A stretch of 64,000 nt of DNA. Source: Pseudomonas graminis. Lineage in GTDB: Bacteria > Pseudomonadota > Gammaproteobacteria > Pseudomonadales > Pseudomonadaceae. The position numbers and the translations under genes were made by a program. The stretch spans positions 62,001 through 126,000 of the forward strand of contig NZ_MTSB01000006.1 in NCBI RefSeq assembly GCF_002093745.1. The letters run 5' to 3'. This document shows positions 28,569-37,940 of the stretch, one piece after another. Every line of letters begins with the position of its first letter. Position 1 is the first letter of the stretch. The notes beneath the pieces are model-generated. The model was not told the DNA's origin. It did not search any database and saw only the letters and a list, made by a program, of their open reading frames with translations.

Positions 28569-29041
28569 TGCTCACCTCGAATCGGCTGCACAGGCACAGC
28601 CCAGCCGGCTTGATAAGCAGACGGGCGTTCAGCGAATACAAATAAAGGGCACGAAGGGCTGCCGGATAATGAGGTAAAGCTTATAGGGATTTGAACAATA
28701 GATATAACCTGCAAAAGTAGGTCATGTTTATCTGTCAGTATGGGTTATATATACCAAGGTATCGTTATAACTGTTGTGCGACGCTGGAGCCTCAGCGTTA
28801 TACACACGTCTGGAAGACCCCGAAAAACGGGGCTAAAACTGTCACATCAGGCGAAGTATAGATTCCTGAGGGACCAGGAGGGCGATACGCATTGCTCACG
28901 AAAACGTTAGTCCAAGCTCGCTATTTCCGGGGGCTGTAACGGCCTCTTCGCGAGCAAGCTCCCTCCCACGCCCTACGGGCAGAAGCCTGAAAGCCCCATT
29001 TTCCGGGCTGTTCAGGACTTTGCGTTGGTGTGCAGCCCTCA
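28569..29041. other. Intergenic region with hairpins and REP-like sequence
   Basis: No gene is supported. It contains the promoter side of the ABC operon, a CCCCG-A5-CGGGG hairpin at 28818-28832, a REP-like half (CTTCGCGAGCAAGCTC at about 28945-28960, followed by CCTCCCACG) and a long hairpin at 28986-29016 near the end of the chemotaxis receptor gene. Confidence 0.5.
28986..29016 (-). terminator. Hairpin after chemotaxis receptor gene
   Basis: CCTGAA-AGCCC pairs with GGGCT-(G)-TTCAGG around an eight-base loop, an 11-pair stem 26 bases past the receptor stop codon. No U-tract follows on the minus strand, so it may be a stabilising hairpin rather than a true intrinsic terminator. Confidence 0.5.
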
Positions 29042-30964
29042 TCACACCCGGAAGTGGCTGACCATCATTTGCAGCTGGCCACCCAGGCGGGCCAGTTCGA
29101 CGCTGGACGCTGCGGTTTCTTCGCTGGCTTCTGCTGTTTGCTCGGACACGTCGCGAACGTTGACGATACTGCGGCTGATTTCATCCGCGACCGAGCTTTG
29201 TTGCTCGGCGGCTGCGGCGATCTGCTGGTTCATCGCCTGAATGTTCGACACGGTCTTGGTGATGTTTTCCAGTGAGGTGCCGGCCTTGCGGGTCAGCTCG
29301 ACACTGTTGTCGGTCAACGCACGGCTGCCCAGCATGATGCCCGACACCTGACGAGTACCGTTCTGCAACGCAGCGACCAGGCCTTCGATTTCTTCAGTGG
29401 ACTGCTGGGTACGTTGAGCCAGACCACGAACTTCGTCGGCGACCACGGCAAAACCGCGTCCCGCCTCTCCGGCTCGCGCCGCTTCAATGGCGGCGTTGAG
29501 CGCAAGCAGGTTGGTCTGTTCGGCAACCGCTTTGATCACGTCCATGACTTTGCCGATCTTGTCGCTTTCCTGCTCCAGTACACTCATCGCATCGGACGAA
29601 CGAACCACTTCGGCCGCCAGTTTTTCGATCTGATCAATGGCTTCGCCTACGACCTTGTCGCCATCGCGAGCCTGCTGGTCGGCATCGGAGGCCGCAACGG
29701 ATGCCTGTTCGGCATTGCGCGCCACTTCATGAACAGTGGCGGACATTTCCTGCATCGCCGTGGCGACCTGATCGGTCTCGACTTTCTGGCTGTTGACCCC
29801 GGCGCTGGTCTGTTCGGTGACCGCCGACAGCTCTTCAGCCGCGCTGGCGATCTGCGTGACGCCGTCGCGAATACCGGAAATCAGCTCGCGCAAGGTGGTG
29901 CCCATTCGCTGGATACCTTGCTGCAACACGCCCAGCTCGTCACGTCGGGTGATGGCGTCGGTGTGCGTCAGGTCACCGGAAGCAATGCGCTCGACGATTG
30001 CCATCGTGTCACGCAACGGACGGGTGATCTGACGGGTGATGACGACAGCAGCAAGGATGCCCAGCAGCATGACCAACACCACGCAGCCCATCTGCAGCTC
30101 ACGTGCCCTGTCGGTATCAGCCTTGGCCAGTTGCATCTGCAGCCCGTAAAGCCGCTCTCCCAGCTTGACGATGGTCGCGCCCTGACTGGTCAGGTCCTTG
30201 CGAACATCGCCCGCTGTCTGTGCCGTTGCCTTGAAAGCGTCGAGGGAAGTACGGTAGCTGCGAAGTGCCGTTTCAAGCTGGGCAACCTGCGCGCCATTGC
30301 TGGCACCCAAAGCGGATTTGAGCATGTCGAGCTGGCTCAGGGCAGCGTCCAGTTGCTGGAACGCGGCTTTCTCGCTCTTCTCATCAGGCGTGTTGGTATA
30401 GCCTCGAACTTCATTGCCCACGAGCAACACGTTCTGCCGGGCCGTATTGACCAACTGCGCGAGATCGAAACGGGTCGGGTCCGAAGGGTCCATGCGCGTG
30501 ACAGACTCGCTCAGCGCATCAACCGCCTGAGTCGCAGCGGCAGCACTGGAAGTGACCCCGGCACGTGCCTTGATGCTGTCCCGGTAAACCGCACGCATGC
30601 TGTTCAGCGATGCTTCGTAGTCTTGGGTCACTTCACCCAGATCACTCATCGGTTTCAGGTTGACCGGGTTGGTGAAGCGGCTCAGCAACGACTGCTGATG
30701 TGCCTTGAAGACGTCCAGTTTGCTCTGCATGGTTTGCGCAGCGGTTTCATCGCCATCGGTGAGCATGTACTGCAAGCGTGCGACCCGCAGGTTGGTCAGG
30801 TTGCTGCTGAGTTGGGCGATATCGCCGATTCTGTCGGTACGGTTGATGAGTTTGTCGAGGCTCGTCCAGCCAACAAAGGCAAGGATGGCAGTAAAGAAAA
30901 GAACGGTCCCAAAGCCCAGTGTCAACTTCATGTTGACGCTGATATTCGCAAAACTGCTGTTCAT
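29042..30964 (-). CDS. Methyl-accepting chemotaxis protein
   Basis: A 640-residue receptor: N-terminal transmembrane helix ([20 protein letters not shown]), an all-helical periplasmic ligand-binding region of about 250 residues, a second helix ([18 protein letters not shown]), a HAMP domain ([23 protein letters not shown]) and the signalling domain with the conserved tip [20 protein letters not shown]. The length and long helical sensor fit the HBM (McpS-like) class, which binds organic acids; this subclass is inferred. It signals through CheW/CheA to flagella. A second receptor gene lies 180 bases upstream in the same direction. Confidence 0.92.
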   Translation of the reverse strand: MNSSFANISVNMKLTLGFGTVLFFTAILAFVGWTSLDKLINRTDRIGDIAQLSSNLTNLRVARLQYMLTDGDETAAQTMQSKLDVFKAHQQSLLSRFTNPVNLKPMSDLGEVTQDYEASLNSMRAVYRDSIKARAGVTSSAAAATQAVDALSESVTRMDPSDPTRFDLAQLVNTARQNVLLVGNEVRGYTNTPDEKSEKAAFQQLDAALSQLDMLKSALGASNGAQVAQLETALRSYRTSLDAFKATAQTAGDVRKDLTSQGATIVKLGERLYGLQMQLAKADTDRARELQMGCVVLVMLLGILAAVVITRQITRPLRDTMAIVERIASGDLTHTDAITRRDELGVLQQGIQRMGTTLRELISGIRDGVTQIASAAEELSAVTEQTSAGVNSQKVETDQVATAMQEMSATVHEVARNAEQASVAASDADQQARDGDKVVGEAIDQIEKLAAEVVRSSDAMSVLEQESDKIGKVMDVIKAVAEQTNLLALNAAIEAARAGEAGRGFAVVADEVRGLAQRTQQSTEEIEGLVAALQNGTRQVSGIMLGSRALTDNSVELTRKAGTSLENITKTVSNIQAMNQQIAAAAEQQSSVADEISRSIVNVRDVSEQTAEASEETAASSVELARLGGQLQMMVSHFRV

Positions 30965-31114
30965 AAAATCTCCTGAATATGCTTTTTTATGCGCACTGTA
31001 GGAGCTGAAGATTTGTTTTTATGGACAGCAAACCCGCGCGCTAGAGCTATCGGCAGGGGATGAGCAAAACTTGATCAAAAAATGCGAATCAACATTCGGC
31101 CGCTGATCCGGGTG

Positions 31115-31141
31115 GAAAATCGGGGGCCATGAGCCCCCGAT
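31115..31141 (-). terminator. Rho-independent terminator after second chemotaxis receptor
   Basis: ATCGGGGGC (31119-31127) pairs with GCCCCCGAT (31133-31141) around a five-base loop; on the minus strand the stem is followed by TTTTCC. It starts five bases past the receptor stop codon. Confidence 0.8.
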
Positions 31142-31145
31142 CATG

Positions 31146-33176
31146 TCAGGCAGTCAACTTGAAACGCGCCACGACGTTGCGCATGTCGTTCGCGACCCGC
31201 GCCAGTTCTTCGGCGGTCACTGCGTTGTTATCGATACCCAGCATCAAGGTTCCGGAACTGTTGCGGATCTCCATCACGTTACGGTTGATGTCCTCGGAGA
31301 CTGCGTGCTGCTGCACCGCGGCGCTGGCGATCTGAGTGTTCATTTCAACGATGCGCTCCACGCCCTGACTGATGCTCGACAGGCTGCCCGATGCCTCGCT
31401 GGCGGCACTGATACAGGCTTGAGCCTTGTGCTGCCCGGCTTGCATCTGTTGAACGGCAGCGTCGGTTGCACTTTGCAACTGTTGAATGATGGTGCGGATT
31501 TCTTCGGTAGACGCCTGAGTACGCGAAGCCAGCGTGCGAACCTCATCAGCCACCACCGCGAAGCCGCGGCCCTGTTCACCGGCGCGCGCGGCTTCAATGG
31601 CTGCGTTGAGCGCCAACAGGTTGGTCTGGTCGGCAATGGTGCTGATCACCTGGATAACGCCACCAATCGACTGGCTGTGCAAGGCCAGCGCCTGAACCTT
31701 CTGAGCACTGACTTCAACTTCTTCGGCCAGTGCCTGAATCGTCGAGTGCGCCTGATGCATGATGCGCAGGCCATTACGCGAGGCCGTATTCGCCTCATCC
31801 GCAGCCGATGCAGCACCTTCGGTGTTTTGCGCCACGTCGGCGACGCTGGCGGTCATCTCGTTGATGGCCGTGGCCACTTGCTCGGTTTCGGCCTGCTGGG
31901 CGTTCATCGACTGTTTGGCCAGACCGATGGACGTCCCCAATCGTGCCGCCACGTCGGACAGTTCGTAGGATGTACGGTCCATGTGCGAGATGGAACTGGC
32001 AAAAGCCTCCGCCATCAGGTTCAGACCGTTACCGATATCGGCTATTTCGTCCTTGCTGATTACTTGCACGCGAGCGCCCAGATCACCTTCAGCCAGACGG
32101 CGAGTGACACCCAGCAGGCTGTCGATGGCCATGCGCAAAGCGCGGTAGATGCTGAAGAACGCGTACAGCAGCAACAGCCCCATGATCACACACATGCCTA
32201 TCACCACTTCGCGCTGTATCAACAGTGCGTCATAGCGAGCATTCAATTCATTTTGCAGTGCAGTCTGGATATCGTCCTGAGCTTTATAAAGGCCTGATAC
32301 CACTGCGTTACCTCGAGCGCTCAATGCCTGGCCTTGCTCCGCTGAGAAGTTGGTGCCCTTGACGTAGGCTTGCAGGTCGCTGCGAAAACCGTCCATTGCC
32401 GTGGTGGCAGTGCCGATAGACTCACCAATATGGCCCGCGAGCTCAGGAGCGCGGCGCTTCAGCAGACGAATGCTTTGCTCCAGCTCGCTACGAAATTGCA
32501 GTTCGATCTTCAGCAGCCCTTCCAGTGAGCCGCGCATGGTTGCGCTGAGGCCCTGACCGGTACTCAGGCCAGCCGTAATCCCGCGAATCTGGCCAGAGAC
32601 GTTGATTTCTCTGGGCATGCGAATGGTGCTCAGATCGATCAGGAACAACGATGCGTAGTCTTCGTCCAGCACCAGGCCCGAGGTGGCCGAGACGTAGTAA
32701 ATAAAATTGAGCGTCTGGGCTAACTGGTCATTCCATTGAATGAACGCGTCGTCCGCTGAACCGCCTGGTTTGATGCTGTCCATCAGTGAACGGGCGCTTT
32801 CGCGGAGGCGCTGTACGCGACTTTCCGTTTCCAGCGCGGCGCCTTGGCGAGCATCCATATCAGCCAGGCTATTAAAAGCAGCGTCAAGTTGCGTACGGTT
32901 GTTGGCCAGGTCTTGAGCGGCAGAGGCGTCGCCGGAGAGCAGGCGGTTGGTGAGCGCGCGCTGCAGCATGGAGAACCGCAGAACAGGCGTCACACTCTGA
33001 AGGTACTCACGGCCAACGCGTTCCTGCGAGATGGAATCGATGCTTGCGTTCAGGCTATTGAAGACTCGCAGCCCGAGAACGATTAGCGGTATGGCAATGA
33101 TGATCGCCAGGACAGCGAATTTGGCAGGGAAGCGCAGGCGATTGGTGAGGTAAATACCAGGCGAAAGAATGTTCAT
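31146..33176 (-). CDS. Methyl-accepting chemotaxis protein with large periplasmic domain
   Basis: A 676-residue receptor from the ATG at 33176 ([20 protein letters not shown]); the upstream extension is not family-like. A first membrane helix ([20 protein letters not shown]), a helical periplasmic domain of about 290 residues, a second helix ([20 protein letters not shown]), HAMP ([20 protein letters not shown]) and the conserved tip [20 protein letters not shown] follow. The sensor differs from that of the neighbouring receptor and its ligand class is not recognised. It has its own terminator. Confidence 0.92.
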   Translation of the reverse strand: MNILSPGIYLTNRLRFPAKFAVLAIIIAIPLIVLGLRVFNSLNASIDSISQERVGREYLQSVTPVLRFSMLQRALTNRLLSGDASAAQDLANNRTQLDAAFNSLADMDARQGAALETESRVQRLRESARSLMDSIKPGGSADDAFIQWNDQLAQTLNFIYYVSATSGLVLDEDYASLFLIDLSTIRMPREINVSGQIRGITAGLSTGQGLSATMRGSLEGLLKIELQFRSELEQSIRLLKRRAPELAGHIGESIGTATTAMDGFRSDLQAYVKGTNFSAEQGQALSARGNAVVSGLYKAQDDIQTALQNELNARYDALLIQREVVIGMCVIMGLLLLYAFFSIYRALRMAIDSLLGVTRRLAEGDLGARVQVISKDEIADIGNGLNLMAEAFASSISHMDRTSYELSDVAARLGTSIGLAKQSMNAQQAETEQVATAINEMTASVADVAQNTEGAASAADEANTASRNGLRIMHQAHSTIQALAEEVEVSAQKVQALALHSQSIGGVIQVISTIADQTNLLALNAAIEAARAGEQGRGFAVVADEVRTLASRTQASTEEIRTIIQQLQSATDAAVQQMQAGQHKAQACISAASEASGSLSSISQGVERIVEMNTQIASAAVQQHAVSEDINRNVMEIRNSSGTLMLGIDNNAVTAEELARVANDMRNVVARFKLTA

Positions 33177-33601
33177 GCTGTTCTCTTTTTGATAGGGGAG
33201 CCTGGTACGGTAAAAAGAACTCCTTTCTTCGCATCGCGACAGGTGCCGGGTCGTTTTTACCAAGCCGAACAGGCACACCCGTTCAGATGGAGGCAATGTG
33301 ACATCACTTCAGAGCCAAGCCTTTTCGGGAAGTTCAATGAAGCTCATCATTCCATAACGGGGCTATCGGCAAAGCCCTATAAAACGTGAGCAAAGCAAAA
33401 AAGGAGGGGGGACAGAATGGGGGGCAGGCGGGTTGCCGCGCGGGCGTCAGCGCTGATTCAAACGAGTGTTTTCAGATCGGCGAGCCTGCAAGAGGAAGCG
33501 TTGTCGCTTGCCGATTAACCGCAGGCATCGGTTACATTCACCGTCATGCGACATCGTAACGCACGACGGTGAGAGTCACAGCGCGGTGAACCGGGGACGC
33601 T
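33177..33601. other. Intergenic region upstream of chemotaxis receptor
   Basis: No supported gene. A purine-rich run (AAAAAAGGAGGGGGGACAG at about 33399) is followed by GC-rich sequence; no promoter stands out. Confidence 0.4.
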
Positions 33602-33826
33602 TCACGCCCTGGTCCATTCCACGTTCGAAAGCCCGAGCTTTTCAGCCTGGGGTTTGCTCAGCTTGGGTACCGGATCAGAACGGTATTTGGGAATCGCACC
33701 GAATCCCGCATCCACCGATGCCCAGTGCCAGGCCTCTTTATTGTCCATGACACCCGCTCTTATATAGAACGTTTTGTAACTGCCATGCAGCAGGTAATCG
33801 ATACGGTAGTGCTTTTCATCAGCCAT
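33602..33826 (-). CDS. DUF6555-like small protein
   Basis: A 74-residue protein with many aromatic residues (KHYRIDYLLHGSYKTFYIRA, then NKEAWHWASVDAGFGAIPKY and a charged C-terminus ending NVEWTRA). The pattern of LHG, AWHWA and DAG matches a small family common in Pseudomonas (DUF6555) of unknown function. GGAGCAGC precedes the ATG as ribosome site. It diverges from the manganese catalase region. Confidence 0.7.
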   Translation of the reverse strand: MADEKHYRIDYLLHGSYKTFYIRAGVMDNKEAWHWASVDAGFGAIPKYRSDPVPKLSKPQAEKLGLSNVEWTRA

Positions 33827-34251
33827 TGTGCTGCTCCTGCTTTGTCGACTCGAAAAACAGATCGCAGCGTTTTCAAAAAATTCAAAATATTAACACCATC
33901 ATTTAAGTGATAGCATGTAGCCACCTTGCACGCATATTCAAATGGATGGATCAGCATCCACACTAACTAATAGACTTTGTTTATAACGACTTTTTTCGAG
34001 TTTTTTATCATCAGCGTCCGTACAGGCTGTGAAGGCCTGTCTCCGGGCGATTGCGTTATAAATTATAAACACAGTGGTTTTACACGAATGTGGAAATTCT
34101 ATTGAACTCAGTCTTTCGCACCGCTCATCCCATTAAATAAAAGTTATGAGCAACGTTCACAGGCTTCCCCTCTCCTACCCAGTGACTGCGTTGAATCAAG
34201 CCCATTCATATGGGTTAACGCTTCCCAAGAGACAAAGCCTGAGGAAACGAC
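33827..34251. other. AT-rich intergenic region upstream of manganese catalase
   Basis: 425 bases, clearly richer in A and T than its surroundings, without a supported gene. GTTATAAATTATAAAC at about 34053 resembles but does not match the Zur palindrome. The region should hold the catalase promoter, likely stress-controlled by analogy with KatN genes. Confidence 0.4.
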
Positions 34252-35145
34252 ATGTTCATTCATAACAAACGCCTTCAATATACCGTTCGTGTAGCTCGCC
34301 CCAATCCAGGGCTTGCCAATCTGCTGCTGGAACAATTCGGTGGCGCGCAAGGTGAGCTGGCTGCCGCCGGACGTTACTTCACGCAAGGCCTGAGCGAAGA
34401 TGATCCAGGCCGTAAAGATTTGCTGATGAGCATCGCCACCGAGGAACTCAGCCACCTCGAAATCGTAGGCTCGATTATCGTCATGCTCAACAAGGGTGCC
34501 AAAGGCCAGTTGGCTGAAGGCACCGAAAAAGAAGGTGATCTGTACCGCGCCATCAATGGCAACGGCAACGACTCACACATCACCAGCCTGCTTTACGGTG
34601 CCGGCGCGCCGCTGACCAATTCGGCCGGTGTGCCGTGGACCGCGTGCTATATCGACACTATTGGTGAGCCAACGGCTGACTTCCGCTCTAACATCGCGGC
34701 CGAGGCACGGGCCAAGATCGTTTACGAACGCTTGATGAACGTCACGGATGATCCGGGCGTGAAAGAAGCGCTGGGCTTCCTGATGACGCGCGAGATCGCT
34801 CACCAGTTGTCCTTCGAAAAAGCCCTGCACGCCATTCAGCCCAACTTCCCGCAGGGAAAACAGCCCGGCATGCCGGAGTTCACCAACAAGTTTTACAACA
34901 TGTCCCACGGTGAACCAAGTGAGCCAACTATACGTGGCCCGTGGAACGAGGGCGAAGAGTGGGAATTCGTTGAGTCGCCAAAGCCGGCAGTCGATGGCGG
35001 TGATGGTTCTGCGTCTGTGACGCTGAGTGCCGACGATGAAAAGGCTCTGCAAATGTTGGCAGAACGGACCAAGTCGGATCCGAAGTCCAATCCCATTACC
35101 GGTGCTGACCTTGGCTCCGGTTTTGTTCAGGGCAAAGATATTTAA
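34252..35145 (+). CDS. katN: Manganese (non-heme) catalase
   Basis: A 297-residue ferritin-like protein. Dimanganese ligands are visible: Glu in FGGAQGELAAAGRYFTQG, Glu and His in MSIATEELSHLEIVG, Glu in NIAAEARAKIVYERL and Glu/His in FLMTREIAHQLSFEKAL. It disproportionates hydrogen peroxide in the cytoplasm. The C-terminal third is polar and ends in a Gly-rich tail. It is followed at 81 and 384 bases by a small protein gene and a DUF892 ferritin-like gene, a grouping typical of RpoS-type stress loci. Confidence 0.93.
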   Translation: MFIHNKRLQYTVRVARPNPGLANLLLEQFGGAQGELAAAGRYFTQGLSEDDPGRKDLLMSIATEELSHLEIVGSIIVMLNKGAKGQLAEGTEKEGDLYRAINGNGNDSHITSLLYGAGAPLTNSAGVPWTACYIDTIGEPTADFRSNIAAEARAKIVYERLMNVTDDPGVKEALGFLMTREIAHQLSFEKALHAIQPNFPQGKQPGMPEFTNKFYNMSHGEPSEPTIRGPWNEGEEWEFVESPKPAVDGGDGSASVTLSADDEKALQMLAERTKSDPKSNPITGADLGSGFVQGKDI

Positions 35146-35225
35146 CTGCTTTTATCTGTAGGGATTGCCCTTCTAAGGGCCGTCCTTCAAGAAGCACTCT
35201 GACATCGCGATCAGGAGAAAGGATC

Positions 35226-35423
35226 ATGAAGCAAACACGTTCCAGCAAGCACCTCTCGCCTGATGGCGAGTTCAAGCATGCACTGACAGACAAAGTATTC
35301 GTCAACGGGCTTCGTGCTTTCGAAGCACAAGCGCTCCTGGCGCGCAGAGGCTTTCAGGTGGTCATGGCCATCCAGGTCTTCGGCGTTGGAACGCTGCTCG
35401 ATAACAATTTGCCCAAGCGCTGA
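35226..35423 (+). CDS. Small protein between catalase and ferritin-like genes
   Basis: A 65-residue basic protein (MKQTRSSKHLSPDGEFKHAL at the start; a hydrophobic helix ARRGFQVVMAIQVFGVGTLL near the C-terminus). AGGAGAAAGGATC before the ATG is a strong ribosome site and supports it as real. Position suggests a role in the catalase stress group. No family is recognised. Confidence 0.6.
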   Translation: MKQTRSSKHLSPDGEFKHALTDKVFVNGLRAFEAQALLARRGFQVVMAIQVFGVGTLLDNNLPKR

Positions 35424-35529
35424 TTACAACGCCTCCAGTTGCACTGTTACGCCCTTTGAACACCTGCAAGCGGGGCTGAACTTCAGCCTCGCCTGTGGAT
35501 AACTTCATCTGCGAAAAAGGATTATCTGC

Positions 35530-36027
35530 ATGGCTCGTACAACGATAGAAGACCTGTTCATCCACGAACTGTCGGATGTTTACAGCGCCGAGAAGCAAAT
35601 TACCAAAGCGCTGCCGAAGCTGGCGCGCGCCTCGACGAATCCCCTGCTTGCTCAAGCGTTCGAGAAACACTTGGAAGAAACCAATGGGCAGATCGAGCGA
35701 ATTGATCAGTTGGTAGAAGCTGAGGGCCTGAAACTCAAGCGCATGAAGTGTGTAGCGATGGAAGGCCTGATTGAAGAAAGCAAAGAGTTGCTGGATGAGA
35801 TCGAGAAAGGCGAAGTTCTGGACGCCGGGTTGATCGGTGCTTGCCAGAAAGTCGAACACTACGAGATCGCCGCTTACGGCACACTCATCGCCATGGCCAC
35901 ACATCTGAATATGAAAGAGGCTGTGAAGTTGTTGAGTGAAACACTGGCAGAAGAAAAAGGCGCTGATGAGAAACTGACAGCCATCGCCAAACAAGGCGGC
36001 GCGCAGGCAGCCACTTCCAAAAAGTAA
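35530..36027 (+). CDS. DUF892 ferritin-like protein (YciE/YciF type)
   Basis: A 165-residue four-helix protein beginning with the family hallmark TIEDLFIHELSDVYSAEKQI, then KHLEETNGQIERIDQ, KVEHYEIAAYGTLIAMA and ETLAEEKGADEKLTAIA. The Glu/His placement is that of a diiron ferritin-like fold. These proteins are induced by stationary-phase, osmotic or oxidative stress, and their chemistry is not settled. AAGGATTATCTGC precedes the ATG. A hairpin follows the stop. Confidence 0.9.
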   Translation: MARTTIEDLFIHELSDVYSAEKQITKALPKLARASTNPLLAQAFEKHLEETNGQIERIDQLVEAEGLKLKRMKCVAMEGLIEESKELLDEIEKGEVLDAGLIGACQKVEHYEIAAYGTLIAMATHLNMKEAVKLLSETLAEEKGADEKLTAIAKQGGAQAATSKK

Positions 36028-36051
36028 TCAATATACAGGCACATAAAAATC

Positions 36052-36090
36052 GCATGGCCCAATCCCTCATAAGAGCGTTTTGGGTCATGC
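36052..36090 (+). terminator. Hairpin after DUF892 gene
   Basis: GCATGGCCCAA (36052-36062) pairs with TTGGGTCATGC (36080-36090) with one mismatch, 25 bases past the stop codon. No strong U-tract follows. Confidence 0.4.
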
Positions 36091-36116
36091 GGCATCTTCA
36101 CGTCACGTGAGTGCGG

Positions 36117-36279
36117 TCAGGTCACTTTTTTTGCGGCATCGCCACCGTGCGCAGCTGCCAGCTTCTTGGCATGCGCCAAATGTTCTTCCAAGTGTTGGCA
36201 AGGTCGCTTTTGCAAACGCCTGGTCGAAGGACTCCCCGCGCATTTCCAGAATCATGGCCTTGCCTTTGTCCATCAGCAT
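36117..36279 (-). pseudogene. Possible frameshifted small gene
   Basis: Two frames each look protein-like over half of this stretch. From the ATG at 36279 the first reads MLMDKGKAMILEMRGESFDQ then AFAKATLPTLG. At about 36190 sense appears to move to another frame reading HLEEHLAHAKKLAAAHGGDA then AKKVT and stop at 36117. The original frame past that point becomes Cys/Arg-rich nonsense. A one-base slip in a ~55-residue gene would explain this; it could also be chance. No family is recognised. Confidence 0.35.
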
Positions 36280-36491
36280 GGGGCAGCGCCTGCGCCTATA
36301 AAAACAGAACGCTGCCTTCCGCCTCCTGTGTTCGCCTTTCTGTAATGAGCACAATCGCCATCTATCGGCCCTCTGCAAAATACGCTGAATTTTCTGGGGG
36401 GCGCAGCACTCACTTCCCTGCGCTTTATAAAAAACAGAACGTTATTCGTGACCGCGTCCATCGCGATTTCAACTGCTGAGGTACGATTTTC

Positions 36492-37940
36492 ATGACGTCT
36501 CTTCAAGTGATGAACGGCACTGCCGTCGTCAATACCGTCGTTGAAGAAGTCCGTTCAAAAATCATCTATCAATCATGGATGAACGAGCGAGCTCCAGAAC
36601 ATCAACATGACGCGGTCACGTTTCTGAACCATTGCCTGGCTCGAGCAGAGCGGGAAAACTGCGACCTTCCGGCTCAGCCGGAGGCGCTTGAACAATGGAT
36701 GGAGCAGAACGTGACGGTCGTCGCCGATCAATATGCGCAGTACCTGGAACAACGTCGGACAGGTCAACCGAGGCGTTTTTTCAAGAACAAGGCTCAGGCC
36801 ATGTATTTCATCCAGCATGTCGCGCCAGCAAAACTGGTCGACGGCGCATGGCTATACGGGCTGTTGCCACATTGGGCGGACTACCGTTTTCATGGCCTGA
36901 TCCGCACGTATCTGGAAGAGCTGGGCGATGGTGAACAGGCGCAGAATCACGTATCGCTGTATCGCAAACTGCTCGCCGACCTGGATTGCGACACCAGCGC
37001 CCCATTGCCCGATGAAGCCTATCTGCAAGGCGCCGTCCAGCTGTCGCTGGGGCAACTGAGCGCGCAGTACCTGCCGGAGGTCATTGGCTACAACCTGGGC
37101 TACGAACAATTGCCCCTGCACTTGTTGATCACGTCGTTTGAACTGAATGAGTTGGGGATCGACCCTTATTACTTCACGTTGCACGTCACCATCGATAACG
37201 CCAGCACCGGTCATGCCCGCAAGGCCGCACAGAGCGTTATCGAACTGCTGCCCGTTGGACAGGAACGCGACGAGTTTTATCGTCGTGTCGCCAACGGTTA
37301 CCGGCTGAATGAACTGGGAATGGGCTCCACCGCCGTGATCCAGTCGTTCGACCTGGAGCAGGAAGTCGTGTCCATGCTCGAGCGCAAGCGGACCTTCGGT
37401 CAGCACATGCACTCGGACTATTGCCGTCTGGACGGCAAGACCGTCAATGAATGGCTCGCAGCGCCCGATCAGATTCCGGAGTTTCTGGCCGTGCTGGAAA
37501 ACCGTGGCTGGATCAAGCGCCACGAAGACCCCATCCACAGTCGCTTCTGGAAGCTGTTCGAAGGCGCAGGTGCTCCGATGTTCGGGGTATTCAACGGCTA
37601 CGAAAAACAACTCGTGCATGACTGGATTGCGGGCGACTGGCTGTCGGACGGCAGCGCCCAGCCAGCCACTGGCAAACGCCTGCCAGAGGCGTTTCGTTCA
37701 CGCTTTCGCAACGTTCAAACCGGTGCTCAGCCAGCACCAGCGCTTACCCGTCCTGCCTCGGACATTGATCCGGACGTACGCGAATTGCACATGAAACTCG
37801 AGGCCGCGGCGGCGTCCGAAAAGATGTCCACGCTCATCGAGAGTATGTCTCCGGCCAGGCACGCAACGGCCGCAGGACTGCACGCGACTCGCCTGTTTGT
37901 CAGCAGCATGGCCGAGCGAATGACAGGAGTGCATGCATGA
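36492..37940 (+). CDS. Iron-containing redox enzyme family protein (heme-oxygenase-like diiron fold)
   Basis: A 482-residue protein. The central part has the heme-oxygenase-like layout: LEELGDGEQAQNHVSLYRKL supplies Glu and His ligands, and TLHVTIDNASTGHARKA supplies a His-x3-Asp-x5-Gly-His pattern typical of the C-terminal metal set of HDO-type enzymes. Further His/Glu sites (FGQHMHSDYCRLDG) follow. Family members use dioxygen for N-oxygenation, desaturation or C-C cleavage, often in natural-product pathways. It overlaps the methyltransferase gene by four bases (ATGA), so the two surely act together. Substrate is unknown. The last ~100 residues are polar and may be a linker. Confidence 0.75.
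   Translation: MTSLQVMNGTAVVNTVVEEVRSKIIYQSWMNERAPEHQHDAVTFLNHCLARAERENCDLPAQPEALEQWMEQNVTVVADQYAQYLEQRRTGQPRRFFKNKAQAMYFIQHVAPAKLVDGAWLYGLLPHWADYRFHGLIRTYLEELGDGEQAQNHVSLYRKLLADLDCDTSAPLPDEAYLQGAVQLSLGQLSAQYLPEVIGYNLGYEQLPLHLLITSFELNELGIDPYYFTLHVTIDNASTGHARKAAQSVIELLPVGQERDEFYRRVANGYRLNELGMGSTAVIQSFDLEQEVVSMLERKRTFGQHMHSDYCRLDGKTVNEWLAAPDQIPEFLAVLENRGWIKRHEDPIHSRFWKLFEGAGAPMFGVFNGYEKQLVHDWIAGDWLSDGSAQPATGKRLPEAFRSRFRNVQTGAQPAPALTRPASDIDPDVRELHMKLEAAAASEKMSTLIESMSPARHATAAGLHATRLFVSSMAERMTGVHA

Noticed and set aside
28827..28852. AAAACTGTCAC near 28836 as a further copy of the transposon-end repeat
   Set aside because: Only about nine bases match, it lacks GAGAATT and GCA, and it lies in the core region beside a simple hairpin.
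34053..34068. GTTATAAATTATAAAC upstream of the manganese catalase as a fifth Zur box
   Set aside because: Spacing of the half sites is wrong for the Zur core and the region is generally AT-rich.
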